From Phaseolus vulgaris (lineage: Eukaryota > Streptophyta > Magnoliopsida > Fabales > Fabaceae), in contig NC_023756.2 in the NCBI RefSeq assembly GCF_000499845.2, positions 34,370,763 through 34,434,762 on the forward strand: 64,000 nt of DNA, in the 5' to 3' direction. Below the pieces are notes generated by a model, which saw nothing but the letters and a program-made list of their open reading frames with translations, was not told the origin of the DNA and searched no databases. The position numbers were made by a program, and so were the translations under genes. The number at the start of each line of letters is the position of its first letter. The stretch's first letter is position 1. Positions 10,362-20,161 of the stretch are shown here, in pieces.

Positions 10362-12315
10362 TACTCCCCGGGTTGGAGAGAATTCGTCCACGAATTTGGG
10401 AAACCTGCAGCAAAAGGAGTGAGATCAGTAATATTGAAAGAATTACTACCAAGATAAGTAGAGGGCATATCTAACTCATAGGCATTATCATTAATCCTCT
10501 TGATGACTTGGAAAGGGCCATCACCACGAGACATAAGTTTGGACTTTCTTAGAGAAGGAAATCTATCCTTTCTCAAATGAAGCTAAACCCAATCATTGGG
10601 CTTAAAGATTAATGCCTTTCTCCTTTGGTTGGCAATGTCAGCATACTTACCAACTTTCTTCTCAATTTGTAACTTGATGCGGTTATGCAAATCCTTAATA
10701 AAAGAAGCCTTTTCAAAACCGTCTTTGCATAGAACCTCGTCAAGTAGAGGAATGGGAAGAAGATCTAGAGGTGTGAGGGGATTAAACCCATAAACAACCT
10801 CAAAAGGAGAATGGTTAGTGGTGGAATTTACTACCCTATTATAAGCAAATTCAACATGAGGTAGTAAATCCTCCCAAGCCCTTGGATTCCCGGAAATAAA
10901 GCATCTCAATAATTGACCCAAAGTTCTATTAACCACTTCAGTTTGACCATCAGTTTGGGGGTGGCAAGTAGTAGAAAACAGAAGTTTTGTGCCAAGTTTC
11001 CCCCATAAGGTCCTCCAAAAGTGACTTAAGAACTTAGAATCCCTATCGGATACTATACTTCTAGGAAGTCCATGTAAACGAACAACTTCCTTGAAGAAGA
11101 GGTTTGCAATATGGCATGCATCATCCACTTTGTGGCATGGAATAAAATGAGCCATTTTAGAAAAACGGTCCACTACCACAAAGATGGAATCCTTACCCTT
11201 CGATGTCTTGGGCAGTCCTAAGATAAAATCCATAGAAATATCAACCCAAGGCATTGTAGGGATAGGAAGAGGGGTATATAAACCATGGGGTTGGACCTTA
11301 GATTTAGCCTTCCTACATGCTATACATCTATCACAGAAGGTATGTACGGATTTGCGCATGTGAGGCCAAAAGAAATGTTCATGCAATGTTTGTAAGGTAT
11401 TAGCTACCCCAAAATGTCCCATAAGCCCACCCGCATGAGCCTCTCTAACAAGAGATTGTCTTATGGATCCTTGGGGAACACAAAGTCTTTTTCCTTTGAA
11501 AAGAAAACCATTATGTAAGAAAAAGTCTTTGTGACCTCCCTTGGAACACTCTTGATAGATTAGAGAGAAATCTAAGTCATCATGATAAAGTTCCTTTATG
11601 TGATCAAATCCTAAATATTGAACATTCAAAACATTTAACAAGGTATATCTTCTTGAAAGAGCATCGGCAACCACATTAATTTTACCTTGTTTATGTTTGA
11701 TCACATAAGGAAATTGCTCAATAAACTCCACCCACCTAACATGTCTCTTATTAAGCTTGCTTTGGCTTTTCAAATATTTAAGGGACTCATGATCACTATG
11801 GATCACAAATTCCTTTGGAAAAAGATAATGTTGCCAATTTTGCAAAGCTCTAACAAGAGCATAAAGTTCTTTATCATAAGTGGAGTAATTGAGATGACTC
11901 CCTTTGAGTTTCTCACTAAAATAAGCTATGGAGTGTCCTTCTTGAAGGAGGACGGCCCCAATGCCTATATTAGAGGCATCACACTCTATTTCAAATGTCT
12001 TAGCAAAGTTAGGAAGGGCTAGAATGGGGGCTTTAGTTAATTTATCCTTCAAAGTTTGAAAAGCGTTTTCTTGCTCTTGTCCCCACTTAAAAACCACATC
12101 CTTCTTTACTATGGCATTTGTACTAAAGTCTTTCACAAACCGCCTATAAAAACTAGCAAGTCCATGGAAACTTCGTACTTCATTGACATTGGTGGGTGTA
12201 GGCCAATGTTGAATTGCTGCTACTTTTGTTTGATCTACATGCACCCCTTTATGACTAACCACAAACCCTAGGAAGTCTATATGATCTAATGCAAAGAAAC
12301 ATTTAGCATGATTAG
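10217..12315 (-). pseudogene. gypsy A pol: RNase H, integrase and LTR-encoded tail
   Basis: It makes the RNase H and integrase of the pol polyprotein. RNase [28 protein letters not shown]. Integrase zinc finger: [10 protein letters not shown]...[11 protein letters not shown]. Catalytic core: [16 protein letters not shown] and [15 protein letters not shown], giving D, D and E. The C-terminal domain contains SRGDGPFQVIKRINDNAYEL. A TAG at 10583-10585 replaces an expected Trp (NDWV-stop-LHLRK). The frame then continues into the LTR, ending at 10217 with an AQAQQG-rich tail and RSMARALG. A solo LTR separates it from RT at 12316. Confidence 0.9.
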
Positions 12316-13436
12316 TGTTCCGTCCGGTTGACCTGGGACGTCTTCGTGCAAAGAAGAAGGACAAAAGGGCGCCCTAGCGGCCGTTTGCACTCCGACGCTC
12401 AAGTCAGCCAGCAAGAAACACCAAAACTACGCACCTCCGTATCGGAGCACCGCGTATGGCACTCTTAAGGTGGTAAAAAGGAAACTGTGTCTAGTGTATA
12501 TTTCTCCTTCCAGCAAAAATCTTTCCCTAGTCCCTTGTGCGTAACCTCAAGGCTCGAGCAAGCAACTAGAGAGTTTCTGGGAAATTTGCCAAAAGTTCGA
12601 ACCCCGTTCCCAACATTCAAAGCGCTATTTAAGCTCCTCACGCATTCAAAGCGCCTTAAAGCGCATTTAATTATAAAAACGCTCAGCGCATTTAAGACGT
12701 TCGAAACGTTCGGGAGCATTTATAGTACCTTAAATGCTCAAAACGGAAAACTGTATTAAATGACTTTAATTACCTGGTACCTGACTAGATGGTGTTTCTA
12801 TTCTGGCCTGGCTGTCGTACACGTGGAGGGCCTCACAGCGCCATGACCCCATCTGGGGGCGTTTCTGCCCATCTGGGGACGTTTCTACGTGTGAGTCCTC
12901 CTGCTTGGGAGTGCTACTGCGCGAGGGGTGACCTTTTTGGGTGCCAACTCATGCCCCCAATCATCTAGTCACTCACTTTGAGAGCGTATCTGCCTTCCTC
13001 TCGTACCCTGTGCCTGGCTACCCTGGGCGTGACCCTCCCCTTGAGTCGTATCTGTCCCAAAGGCGTCTCTGGGGCGACAGGGGTACTTCACGAGTCAGGC
13101 TGCCCTACACTGGTGCTATTACTATGGCCTTGAAGCCACCTTTTCCTTCTCTTTATCACTATCCCCTGGTTATCAGGGGTCTGAGGCCTTCCCACGATGT
13201 CGCCCCCTCCATGGTCTTTCCTACCCATGGGTGTCGGGGAGCGGCGCTGTGGTCACCTTGCTTTTATGTCATTCCACCTTGGCGACGCCTTATCTTGGAG
13301 ACGCCCTGCTAGGCGACGCCTCCTCTTGGCGACGCTTCCTCTTGGCGACGCCTGCGCTTGGCGTCACCCCACCTGGGCGACGCCTTACGTTGACTTTGAC
13401 CTTGACTTCGTCAACGCCCGGGTATGGGACGGTACA
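12316..13436 (-). repeat. solo LTR of the Tat/M family inside gypsy A RT
   Basis: On the plus strand it runs TGTTCCGTCCGG...GGGACGGTACA, 1121 bp, with perfect ATTAG duplications at 12311-12315 and 13437-13441. Read on the minus strand it aligns throughout with the LTR 20162-21329, including GTCAAAGTCAAC repeats, GGCGTCGCC repeats, and the CGTCGGAGTGCAAACGGCCG block (reversed near 12380). No internal sequence remains, as after LTR-LTR recombination. The short ORFs inside it are not genes. Confidence 0.93.
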
Positions 13437-14215
13437 ATTAGCATACAATTTCTCCTTCCTAAGGGTTTCTAAAACTTGTCTAACATGTGACTCATGATCT
13501 TCTAAAGAAAAGCTATATATAAGAATATCATCAAAGTAAACCACAAAAAACTTGCCAATGAATGCTCTTAAAACATGATGCATGAGTCGCATGAAGGTAC
13601 TAGGAGCATTAGTCAAGCCAAAAGGCATGACCAACCACTCATATAAACCAAATTTGGTCTTAAAAGCGGTTTTCCATTCATCACCATGTTTAATTCGAAT
13701 TTGATTGTAACCACTCTTAAGATCAATTTTGGAAAATATTTTAGACCCATGTAATTCATCCAATAAGTCATCTAACCTAGGAATGGGATGCCTATATTTG
13801 ATGGTGATGTTATTTATAGCGCGACAATCCGTACACATCCTCCATGTCCCATCCTTTTTTGGGACAAGTATGACAGGCATAGCACATGGGCTCATGCTAT
13901 CTTGTACCCACCCCTTAGCTAATAAATCCTCAACTTGTCTTTGAATTTCTTTGGTCTCTTGGGGATTGGTCTTATATGCAGGGCGATTTGGTAAAGAAAC
14001 CCCAAGCATGAAGTCTATTTGGTGTTCAATCCCTCTTAGAGGTGGTAAGCCTTTAGGAGGATCTTGAAACACATCTTCATATTCCTTTACCAAATGGTCC
14101 AAACATGTGGGACTATCCTTAGCCGACTCATATGCAATAGGTCTAGGAATAGCTAAAAAAAGAGGCTTGTGAGTAACTATTACCTTTTTAACTCGTTGGG
14201 AAGATATGAGAAGGC
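13437..14215 (-). pseudogene. gypsy A pol: reverse transcriptase
   Basis: The minus-strand frame contains DPPKGLPPLRGIEHQIDF, the usual start of Ty3/gypsy RT. WVQDSMSPCAMPVILVPKKD, KIDLKSGYNQIRI, LVMPFGLTNAPSTFMRLM and the catalytic YFDDILIYS (near 13530) follow. It synthesises element DNA from RNA primed by tRNA. The C-terminal thumb continues beyond the solo LTR at 12315. A frameshift near 14190-14215 separates it from the protease frame. Codons added between 13436 and 13290 belong to the LTR, not to RT. Confidence 0.92.
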
Positions 14216-15132
14216 TTCTCTTGGAATTTTTTATATCTTTTTCTTTCTCTCTCTTTTCTCTCATTTTGACTTGGTCCGTCCTCATGTACTTCCTTTGGAG
14301 AGAGAGACTTAAGAATGACTTTGTGTCCATGGAAGTTAAAAGAAATTTTGTTGGTAAAGCCATCATGAAAAACTTTTCTATCAAATTGCCATGGCCTACC
14401 TAAAAGTATATGAGTAGCTTCCATTGGAACAACATCACACAAGACCTCATCTTTATATTTGCCAATAGAAAATGTAATGAGGACTTGTTTGTTCACTACT
14501 AACTCACCCACCTCACTCAACCATTGTAACTTGTAGGGCTTGGCATGAGAGATGGTAGGCAATCCAAGTTTGTCTACCACTCTTGTGCTTGCCACATTCG
14601 CACAACTCCCCCCATCCACAATGAAAGAGCAAACTCTATCATTAATAAGACACCTTGAATGAAAAATATTTTCTCTTTGAGTTTCATCAAAAGGTTTTAA
14701 AACTTGTCCAAGCATGCGTCTTATTACTAAGAGGTCACCTTCATGTGGGCTTTCACTCTCACTCTCACTTGGGGATCTAGAAGGTGAGGAATGTCTAAAA
14801 GATTCGGACCCATGATCACTTCTATCTACCCCATCATGCATATACATAGCTCGTTTAGAAGGGCAATTAGAAGCGATATGTCCATAGCTTAAGCATTTAA
14901 AACACTTCTTACTAGACGATTTAGGGGGTGATTTAGGCCTAGAAGTGGAAGTCGAAGGCTTAGACTCTCTAGATTTGAAAGTAGAGTCCTTAGAAGGGAT
15001 ATTTGAAAAAGAGTTATTTGTATTTTTCTAAGAAGAGTGGTAGTAGTTATCCTTAGAAGAATTTTTGAAAGCATTTTTCCTTAAAAGTTGATTTTCAATT
15101 TTACTAGCAAGGTGCACCACATTTTCTAAAGA
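14188..15132 (-). pseudogene. gypsy A gag C-terminus and aspartic protease
   Basis: The gag tail carries a CCHC knuckle (CFKCLSYGHIASNC, near 14900) and runs in frame into the protease, which shows FIVDGGSCANVAS (active-site D with G-G in place of T-G) and ILLGRPW near the flap/C-terminus. A TAG near 15030 replaces a Trp present in the gypsy C gag (YYNNSWKN). The part up to 15132 encodes NVVHLASKIENQL, continuous with the gag N-terminus at 21335 once insertion M is removed. Confidence 0.88.
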
Positions 15133-15137
15133 AGAAT

Positions 15138-15306
15138 TGTACCGTCCCGTATCCGGGCGTTGACTAAGTCAAAGTCAAAGTCAACTGCTGTGGAGTCAAA
15201 GTCAACGCAAGGCGTCGCCTAGGTGGAGAGACGCCAAGAGGAAGCGTCGCCAAGGCAAGGCGTCGCCTAGGTAAAGGCGTCGCCCAACCAGGGCGTCGCC
15301 AGATCA
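15138..15306 (+). repeat. left LTR of M, truncated to 169 bp
   Basis: It matches 20162-20307 apart from an extra AGTCAAAGTCAAC-containing ~22 bp. It holds five AGTCAA cores (W-box complement) and GGCGTCGCC repeats. It breaks off after GTCGCCAGATCA, where antisense-ORF sequence starts. Confidence 0.9.
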
Positions 15307-15900
15307 GTACGGCAGATCTTGAAGAACCGGCCTTTCCACCCGGAGAACGAGCTTTGGAAGGGTGTGAAGAGAACTCTCCCGGGGACATTACTGAGAGTTA
15401 CCCAGAGGTTGTGTCTCTGCCTCTTCACCTCAAAGAAGTGAAGAAAGAGGTCAACCGAGGGTGCACAACCCAGAAACCCAAAGAGAATGTCGAAGGCTTT
15501 GATAAAGGCCCAGGTGTTGGGGCATAACTGGGCCGGAGCAACATTGATCTCCGACAGCAGTTCCTTCTTGAACCAGGAGAAGGGTAGGCGCACTCCGATG
15601 GTCTTGAACACCACCTGGTAAAATTAAAAGAAAGGGACCCCTTCATTGGCCCGTTCGTCTCCACATACTGGCTCCCCTAGAGTGCAAGGGAGCACAGCGA
15701 TGTCGTCGTCGTGCCTCCTCGCGAAGGCCCGGTGGTCATAAGAACACGACTCCCCTTTGTGCTCCCGTATGGCCCTGGTAGAGAGTAAGCATGAACACTC
15801 ATCAAGAAGTTCACTCGGAGCCCAGGGTACAAATCCTTGGGACTGAACCTGGACGAAGCAGCATGAGAATACATTCTTTAACAAGATCAGGGGTTTCAAG
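15307..15900 (-). pseudogene. aORF fragment 1 of M (N-terminal half)
   Basis: The minus strand encodes FVPWAPSELLDECS, VRLPFSWFKKELLSEIN, NTWAFIKAFDILFG, FLHFFEVKRQ and GWKGRFFKICR, collinear with the N-terminal ~230 residues of the intact aORF. A TAA near 15617 (FF-stop-FYQ) and a frame change break it, and its C-terminal part is gone at 15307. The start codon is unclear. Confidence 0.78.
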
Positions 15901-16371
15901 GGTGTGGGGACTGCCGGAAATGCAAGAGTCGAGCGAGGGGAGCGATTGCTGGAACAACCCTTCGTGAGAAAGAAAGGGTGCAAGAAGGAAGGGTGCAAGA
16001 AGAGAGAACGTAAGTAGGTTATGAAGAGTGGGAAAATGATGAGGATAGTTTCAGAGTTTGAAGAGTTAAATAAAGCGGTTGGAGCGCCAAACGACGCGAA
16101 TGGATGCACCACACGATTGATCCACGTGGCACAAGATGAAAAGATGACCCTGGCACCACTGGTGAAGATCTGAGAGCGTCGTATCAATAGAGTATCCAGT
16201 GGTACGATGCGCCGTCGAAAGTGGGTCAGGGGCACAGCAGGAGTCAGAACTCAGTGAAATGACCGAATGTCCCATCAGCCATACAGAAAGCGCCACGTGG
16301 ATCAAGTTGAATGACTGAACGTCTCATCAGCTATACAGGGAGCGCCTCGTGGGAGATACGGGAAGGGCCTT
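15901..16371 (+). other. upstream region of aORF fragment 1 with polypurine remnant
   Basis: Non-coding. It corresponds to 19564-20161 next to the intact copy. GCCACGTGG occurs near 16291 and CCACGTGGC near 16119 (G-box type ACGT cores); CCACGTGG-like cores also occur near 20000. GGGAAGGGCCTTG at about 16359-16371 looks like a worn polypurine tract. Confidence 0.5.
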
Positions 16372-16750
16372 GAGCTCTTCGCCGCCCCCAGGCATCGACC
16401 AAGCCCAAGGTCAAAGTCAATGTCAAGTTAGGGACGACGCCCGAGGCGACACTAGCGTGAGACGCCCGAGGCGTCGCCTGGAATGACATAAAGGACGACG
16501 CCGGCATGACACCTCGCGGGCGTCGCCAACCCAAATATCAGCAGGGTCGCCTCCCCGATACCCACAGGTAGGAAAGACTGTGGAGGGAGACGAAAGTGAA
16601 GGAGGCAGAGTTAGTTGCTGGCGTTATCTCCCCAATACCCACGGGTAGGAAAGACTGTGGAGGGAGATAAGATCGCCAAACGCCGGCGAATTGCTGGCAG
16701 GGTGTTCCCTGATACCTATGGGAAGGAAAGACCATAGAGGGAACGAACCC
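16372..16750 (+). repeat. central, partial LTR of M with a 78-bp triple repeat
   Basis: It begins near CAGGCATCGACCAAG with GGTCAAAGTCAATGTCAAG, the start of the Tat LTR family. CCCCGATACCCACAGGTAGG and variants at 16552, 16630 and 16707 form three units of about 78 bp; the LTR at 20162 has one (near 20345). The 3' half of the LTR is missing. Confidence 0.6.
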
Positions 16751-17217
16751 CCCCCCCCAAAGCACTCGACGTTTTAGACACCCGGGGACGATACGGCACT
16801 GCTGTAGCAGGCCTCTCCTTAGGCGTGGGCGCCGGGGGCTAAGAACCAGGGAGAGAATCGTTTCGGTGTTAGAAACACCTCGTGGACGATACGGCGTCAC
16901 TAGGTGAGCCTCTCCACGGGCGTGAGGGTTGGCACGCGACCTTTCTCGGTCATACAAAGCCGCCCAACGAAGCGAAAGAAGCAAGTATAATGCAAACAAA
17001 GCAACCGAAGCATAAGTAGGCAAAAGATGAGGATAAGATCGCACAAGCAAAATCGTATATGGCAAAAACACAAAAGCAATCATACGAACACCCAAATTTG
17101 TAGCAAGAGTACGGATAGTTCAAAGAATTACAAGTTTAAACAGAGAAAGTCAAAAGCAAGCGTAAAGAATAAAGGGATTAAGCTTGAAAGTGAAGGTGGC
17201 GGTTGAGAGACAGCGGT
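16751..17217 (+). repeat. 3'-UTR repeats of M between LTR piece and aORF stop
   Basis: After a C-run at 16750-16759, two units of about 107 bp share GACGATACGGC, a GCCTCTCC segment and GGCGTG (about 16787 and 16891). This is the position of the 148-bp array in H. The remainder to 17217 is A-rich and non-coding. Confidence 0.55.
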
Positions 17218-19563
17218 TCAGTCATCCACGTCCATGGGCACGACCTTCCCGTCGACGACATGGTGCATGGGGTCGCAGTTAGAAATATCGATGCCAGGGT
17301 TCTCACAGGACGCCTGGGTCAGAGCCTCCTGGAACCCCTCCTCGAAAGTACCCACCATCTCCTGGATAAGGGACTTTTTCTCCTTCTCCAGCTCCTCAAC
17401 GGCGGCATCCCCAGAGGTCACCTGCTTCTCCAGAGCCTCTTTCTCAACGCGAAGTCGACTGACCTCGACCTGTAGTTTGTCATAGTCAGCCCGGAGAAGG
17501 TCCATAGCTTTGGCCTGTGTGGCCATTTCCCCCTCCATCCGCTCCGTCTTGTCAGCCTGCTCACGGCAACGGTCCTTCAGGTCCTTTTGAATTTCTGCAT
17601 CAGCTTTGAGCAATTCCTGAAGGTCCGTTACCTGGACTTGGAGGGCGACTTCACGAGTAAAAAAGCCAACCTGGAGCTCCAACGCCTCTGCCAGTTGCCT
17701 CTCAGTTTCTGCTTTGGACTCTTGCGCTTGCTTCAGAGAGGTTTGGTAAGTTTCGTTCTGGCGCCCCAGGGTCCTCATTTCCTCCTCCAGAGTAGTCGCC
17801 TTTGTTTCCAAGGCCTGGAGAGTTTGAGCTTGCATGACCGCGTTTCTGGCCTGGGCGCGCCATTCAAGGGCCACCGCCAAGAAGGCCCCCAAGTAGAAGG
17901 GCATGCTTTCCTTCCTGTCGGTGCCCTCTGGCAGAGTCCCGCCACTGAAGCCCCTCATTAGATGCATAATCGGAGGAGGGATGGCGATGAAGTCAGGGGC
18001 AGCGGCGACGGAAGCAGGGGAAGCAATGGCTTCTGCCGGCGGCGGAGGCGGGGCAGATTCGGCGCCTTCGCCCCTTTCCTCTTGGAGTGTCATGGGAGGG
18101 AGTGAGGTCGCGCTCAGGGGGTTATCCATGAAGGGGTTCCCTCCCTGGGGCGACGCCTCTACCGAAAGAGGAACCCGCGCAGATTTTCTTCTTCTGAAGG
18201 GAGCCACGCCTTCTGAGTCCTCATCATCTGATAGAATCTCCAAAACCCGTTTTCCTTTGTCAAGGGGGGTTGGAGCCGGTGACGAGGCCGCGGCTAGGGG
18301 AACAGCGGCGATGGGTAAAGGAGAGCGAGGAGTCTGAAGTGCTGCGAGGCTGTGTGGAGACGACGGAGGTGAACTCAGGGGAGCCTCGGCGGTGATCAGA
18401 GGAGGCGGTGACAGAGTCGGTGGGGGAACCGGATCAGCAGCAGGGGTGGAGGAGGCGCCCGCCTTGGCGGCACGTGCCTCCTTCATTGCCTTCGCCAGCA
18501 TCATTCTCTTAGAAGCGCCCATCACCGATCCTACATCAAGACAGACCAAACAGCAAGAATTAGGACCAAAGCAGCTATGCAAAATTACAAAACACATGGA
18601 GGCGTGAAGTGCAAGTAACAAGGCACAATATAAAACGAGCATAATAGTCTGAGGAAACAAACGTTCGATAGCAGGCTGTTCACAACAAGGAAGATGAGGG
18701 GAGAGCCCCTTACCAAAGTAGGTGGTCAGGGCGTGAGCATTGTACTCGCTAGCGACCAGCTTCAAGGTATCAAAAACGATCCCCAACCCGGCCAAGGCTT
18801 TGCTTACCTCCCTATCGGCGGGAGATAGCTCTTCCAGGGTTTTGGGCCTGAGCAGTTTAGGGCGTTCCGTCCAGTAAAGAGGAAAGCCATCCAGAGCTGT
18901 GGGATCGTGCTTGGCGCTACACACCCTGAAGAACTTCCCTTTCCAGTTCTTGTAAGAATTCTGGAAGAGGGAGAGGAGGATCCTGCCCGCGATCCCGGAA
19001 AAGCTTACCCAGAAGCTCTTCCCCTGCTTTTTCACCTCAAAGAAATGCAGGAAGACATCTACAGAAGGGGGGATACCCAGGTGTCCACAAAGAATTTGAA
19101 AACCCCTCACGAATGCCCAGCTGTTGGGATGAAGCTGGGCGGGGGCAGTGTTGATTTCAGTGAGAAGTTCCCGTTCGAAGGGAGTGAACGGGAGACGCAC
19201 TCCTACGCGCTTGAACACGGTCTGGTACATGAAGAAGAAGGGTTTCCCCTTTCTAGGTCTGTCGTCCAAACAAACAGGTTCCCTAGGCCTGCCGGGATGG
19301 ACGGATATGTGGGCGTCGTGTGTGCGGCAGAAGGTGTTAAAGTTGTACAAATGGGGATCCCCACGGTGAGCTTCCAGGTCCTGAAAGGAGGTCAGGCTGG
19401 TGCATTCGCTCAGGAGTTCGTCGGGGGCCCAGGGGTAGAAGGCTTTGTAGTTGGACTTGGGGGTCGTGGGGGAGGAATCAGGCTTCGCGTCCACGCGCGT
19501 CATGGTGTAAACAAATAAGCTGGAGAAAGAAGAGAGGAAAAAGGGTTTAGCAAGTGTAGCCAT
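17218..19563 (-). CDS. intact antisense accessory ORF (gypsy-type transposon domain)
   Basis: The ORF is 781 codons, the longest unbroken reading frame in the window, antisense to its element. The likely start is Met at 19563 or the second Met at 19503 (MTRVDAKPD), by comparison with H. Residues 40-300 form the domain of the 'putative gypsy type transposon' family (YKAFYPWAPDELLSE, FFFMYQTVFKR, WAFVRGFQILCG, FLHFFEVKKQ, DGFPLYWTERPK). A Pro/Ala/Ser-rich acidic middle (LSDDEDSEG) follows, then a coiled coil (about 590-760) ending DPMHHVVDGKVVPMDVDD. A probable intron, GTAAGG at 18713 to TAG at 18531, is 183 bp and in frame. The function is unknown; it may regulate the element or bind nucleic acid (inference). 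Confidence 0.82.
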   Translation of the reverse strand: MATLAKPFFLSSFSSLFVYTMTRVDAKPDSSPTTPKSNYKAFYPWAPDELLSECTSLTSFQDLEAHRGDPHLYNFNTFCRTHDAHISVHPGRPREPVCLDDRPRKGKPFFFMYQTVFKRVGVRLPFTPFERELLTEINTAPAQLHPNSWAFVRGFQILCGHLGIPPSVDVFLHFFEVKKQGKSFWVSFSGIAGRILLSLFQNSYKNWKGKFFRVCSAKHDPTALDGFPLYWTERPKLLRPKTLEELSPADREVSKALAGLGIVFDTLKLVASEYNAHALTTYFGKGLSPHLPCCEQPAIERLFPQTIMLVLYCALLLALHASMCFVILHSCFGPNSCCLVCLDVGSVMGASKRMMLAKAMKEARAAKAGASSTPAADPVPPPTLSPPPLITAEAPLSSPPSSPHSLAALQTPRSPLPIAAVPLAAASSPAPTPLDKGKRVLEILSDDEDSEGVAPFRRRKSARVPLSVEASPQGGNPFMDNPLSATSLPPMTLQEERGEGAESAPPPPPAEAIASPASVAAAPDFIAIPPPIMHLMRGFSGGTLPEGTDRKESMPFYLGAFLAVALEWRAQARNAVMQAQTLQALETKATTLEEEMRTLGRQNETYQTSLKQAQESKAETERQLAEALELQVGFFTREVALQVQVTDLQELLKADAEIQKDLKDRCREQADKTERMEGEMATQAKAMDLLRADYDKLQVEVSRLRVEKEALEKQVTSGDAAVEELEKEKKSLIQEMVGTFEEGFQEALTQASCENPGIDISNCDPMHHVVDGKVVPMDVDD
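18531..18713 (-). other. probable in-frame intron of the aORF
   Basis: The donor TTTG/GTAAGG and acceptor CTTGATGTAG/GATCGG give a 183-bp intron. Its translation is hydrophobic and Cys-rich (LYCALLLALHASMCF) in an otherwise charged protein, and it has no counterpart in the family core. The H copy has a donor/acceptor pair at the same protein position (5163 to 5065, 99 bp). Both lengths are multiples of three. Confidence 0.65.
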
Positions 19564-20161
19564 GGCAGGAAGGGGAGAGAGCCCCAGGAAACATCACCCA
19601 CGCGAGAAAACCCAGAGGAGGAAGAAGAAGTAGAGAAACGCCGTAATGCACGAATAACAACAGTCCCAGGCAGTTCAATAAATCATCTAATGCGACGAAA
19701 GGGAAGAGTCGTGAGCACTCGAAATCGTACCTTTGCTATTGGAGTGGAGGGAGTAGAAGAGCGCAGGAAGGAGAGAATCGCGATTGCAGAGAAAAAGGGT
19801 TTTGAAGGCGATGAACAGTGCGGAGATGTAGTGAGAATGAATGTAACAGTAGGGTGAGCGCGGGGTTTGGAGTAACTTAAACGTTACATTTCGCAACTCA
19901 AGAGGCGCTAACTGAGGGCCGGGGGATCGTGCCACGCGTCAGAGGATCAATTGCCCAAGGGAAACGCAAAGGTTTCTGGAGGATGGCCGCGCGATGGGCC
20001 ACGTGGCGCACGATCAAGGGTAGCCCAAAAGGTGTTATCATCATCGTTTCAGAGGAGGTCAAATCAATCAGTAAGAGCGCTCCTAGGGTTCAGAGACGGC
20101 GTGGGCGAGGCTTTAGTCTTTACGCTGAAGACAAGTCTTCAGCTTAAGACTAGGGGGCTTG
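19564..20161 (+). promoter_or_regulatory. aORF upstream region and polypurine tract of M
   Basis: Non-coding. It contains CCACGTGGC near 20000 (G-box type core) on the side where the antisense promoter would lie, a self-complementary GCTGAAGACAAGTCTTCAGC at 20122-20141, and ACTAGGGGGCTTG at 20149-20161, the polypurine tract abutting the LTR. The palindrome could fold into a hairpin beside the tract. Confidence 0.6.

Noticed and set aside
10217..10580. Chromodomain at the gypsy A pol end
   Set aside because: No aromatic-cage pattern or chromodomain-like sequence was seen after the integrase C-terminal domain.
13290..13436. Apparent basic C-terminal tail of gypsy A RT
   Set aside because: It is read-through into the solo Tat LTR, proven by the ATTAG duplication.
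17203..19518. Several 60-200-codon plus-strand ORFs opposite the aORF of M
   Set aside because: They are shadows of a GC-rich, codon-constrained minus-strand ORF; none has family motifs.
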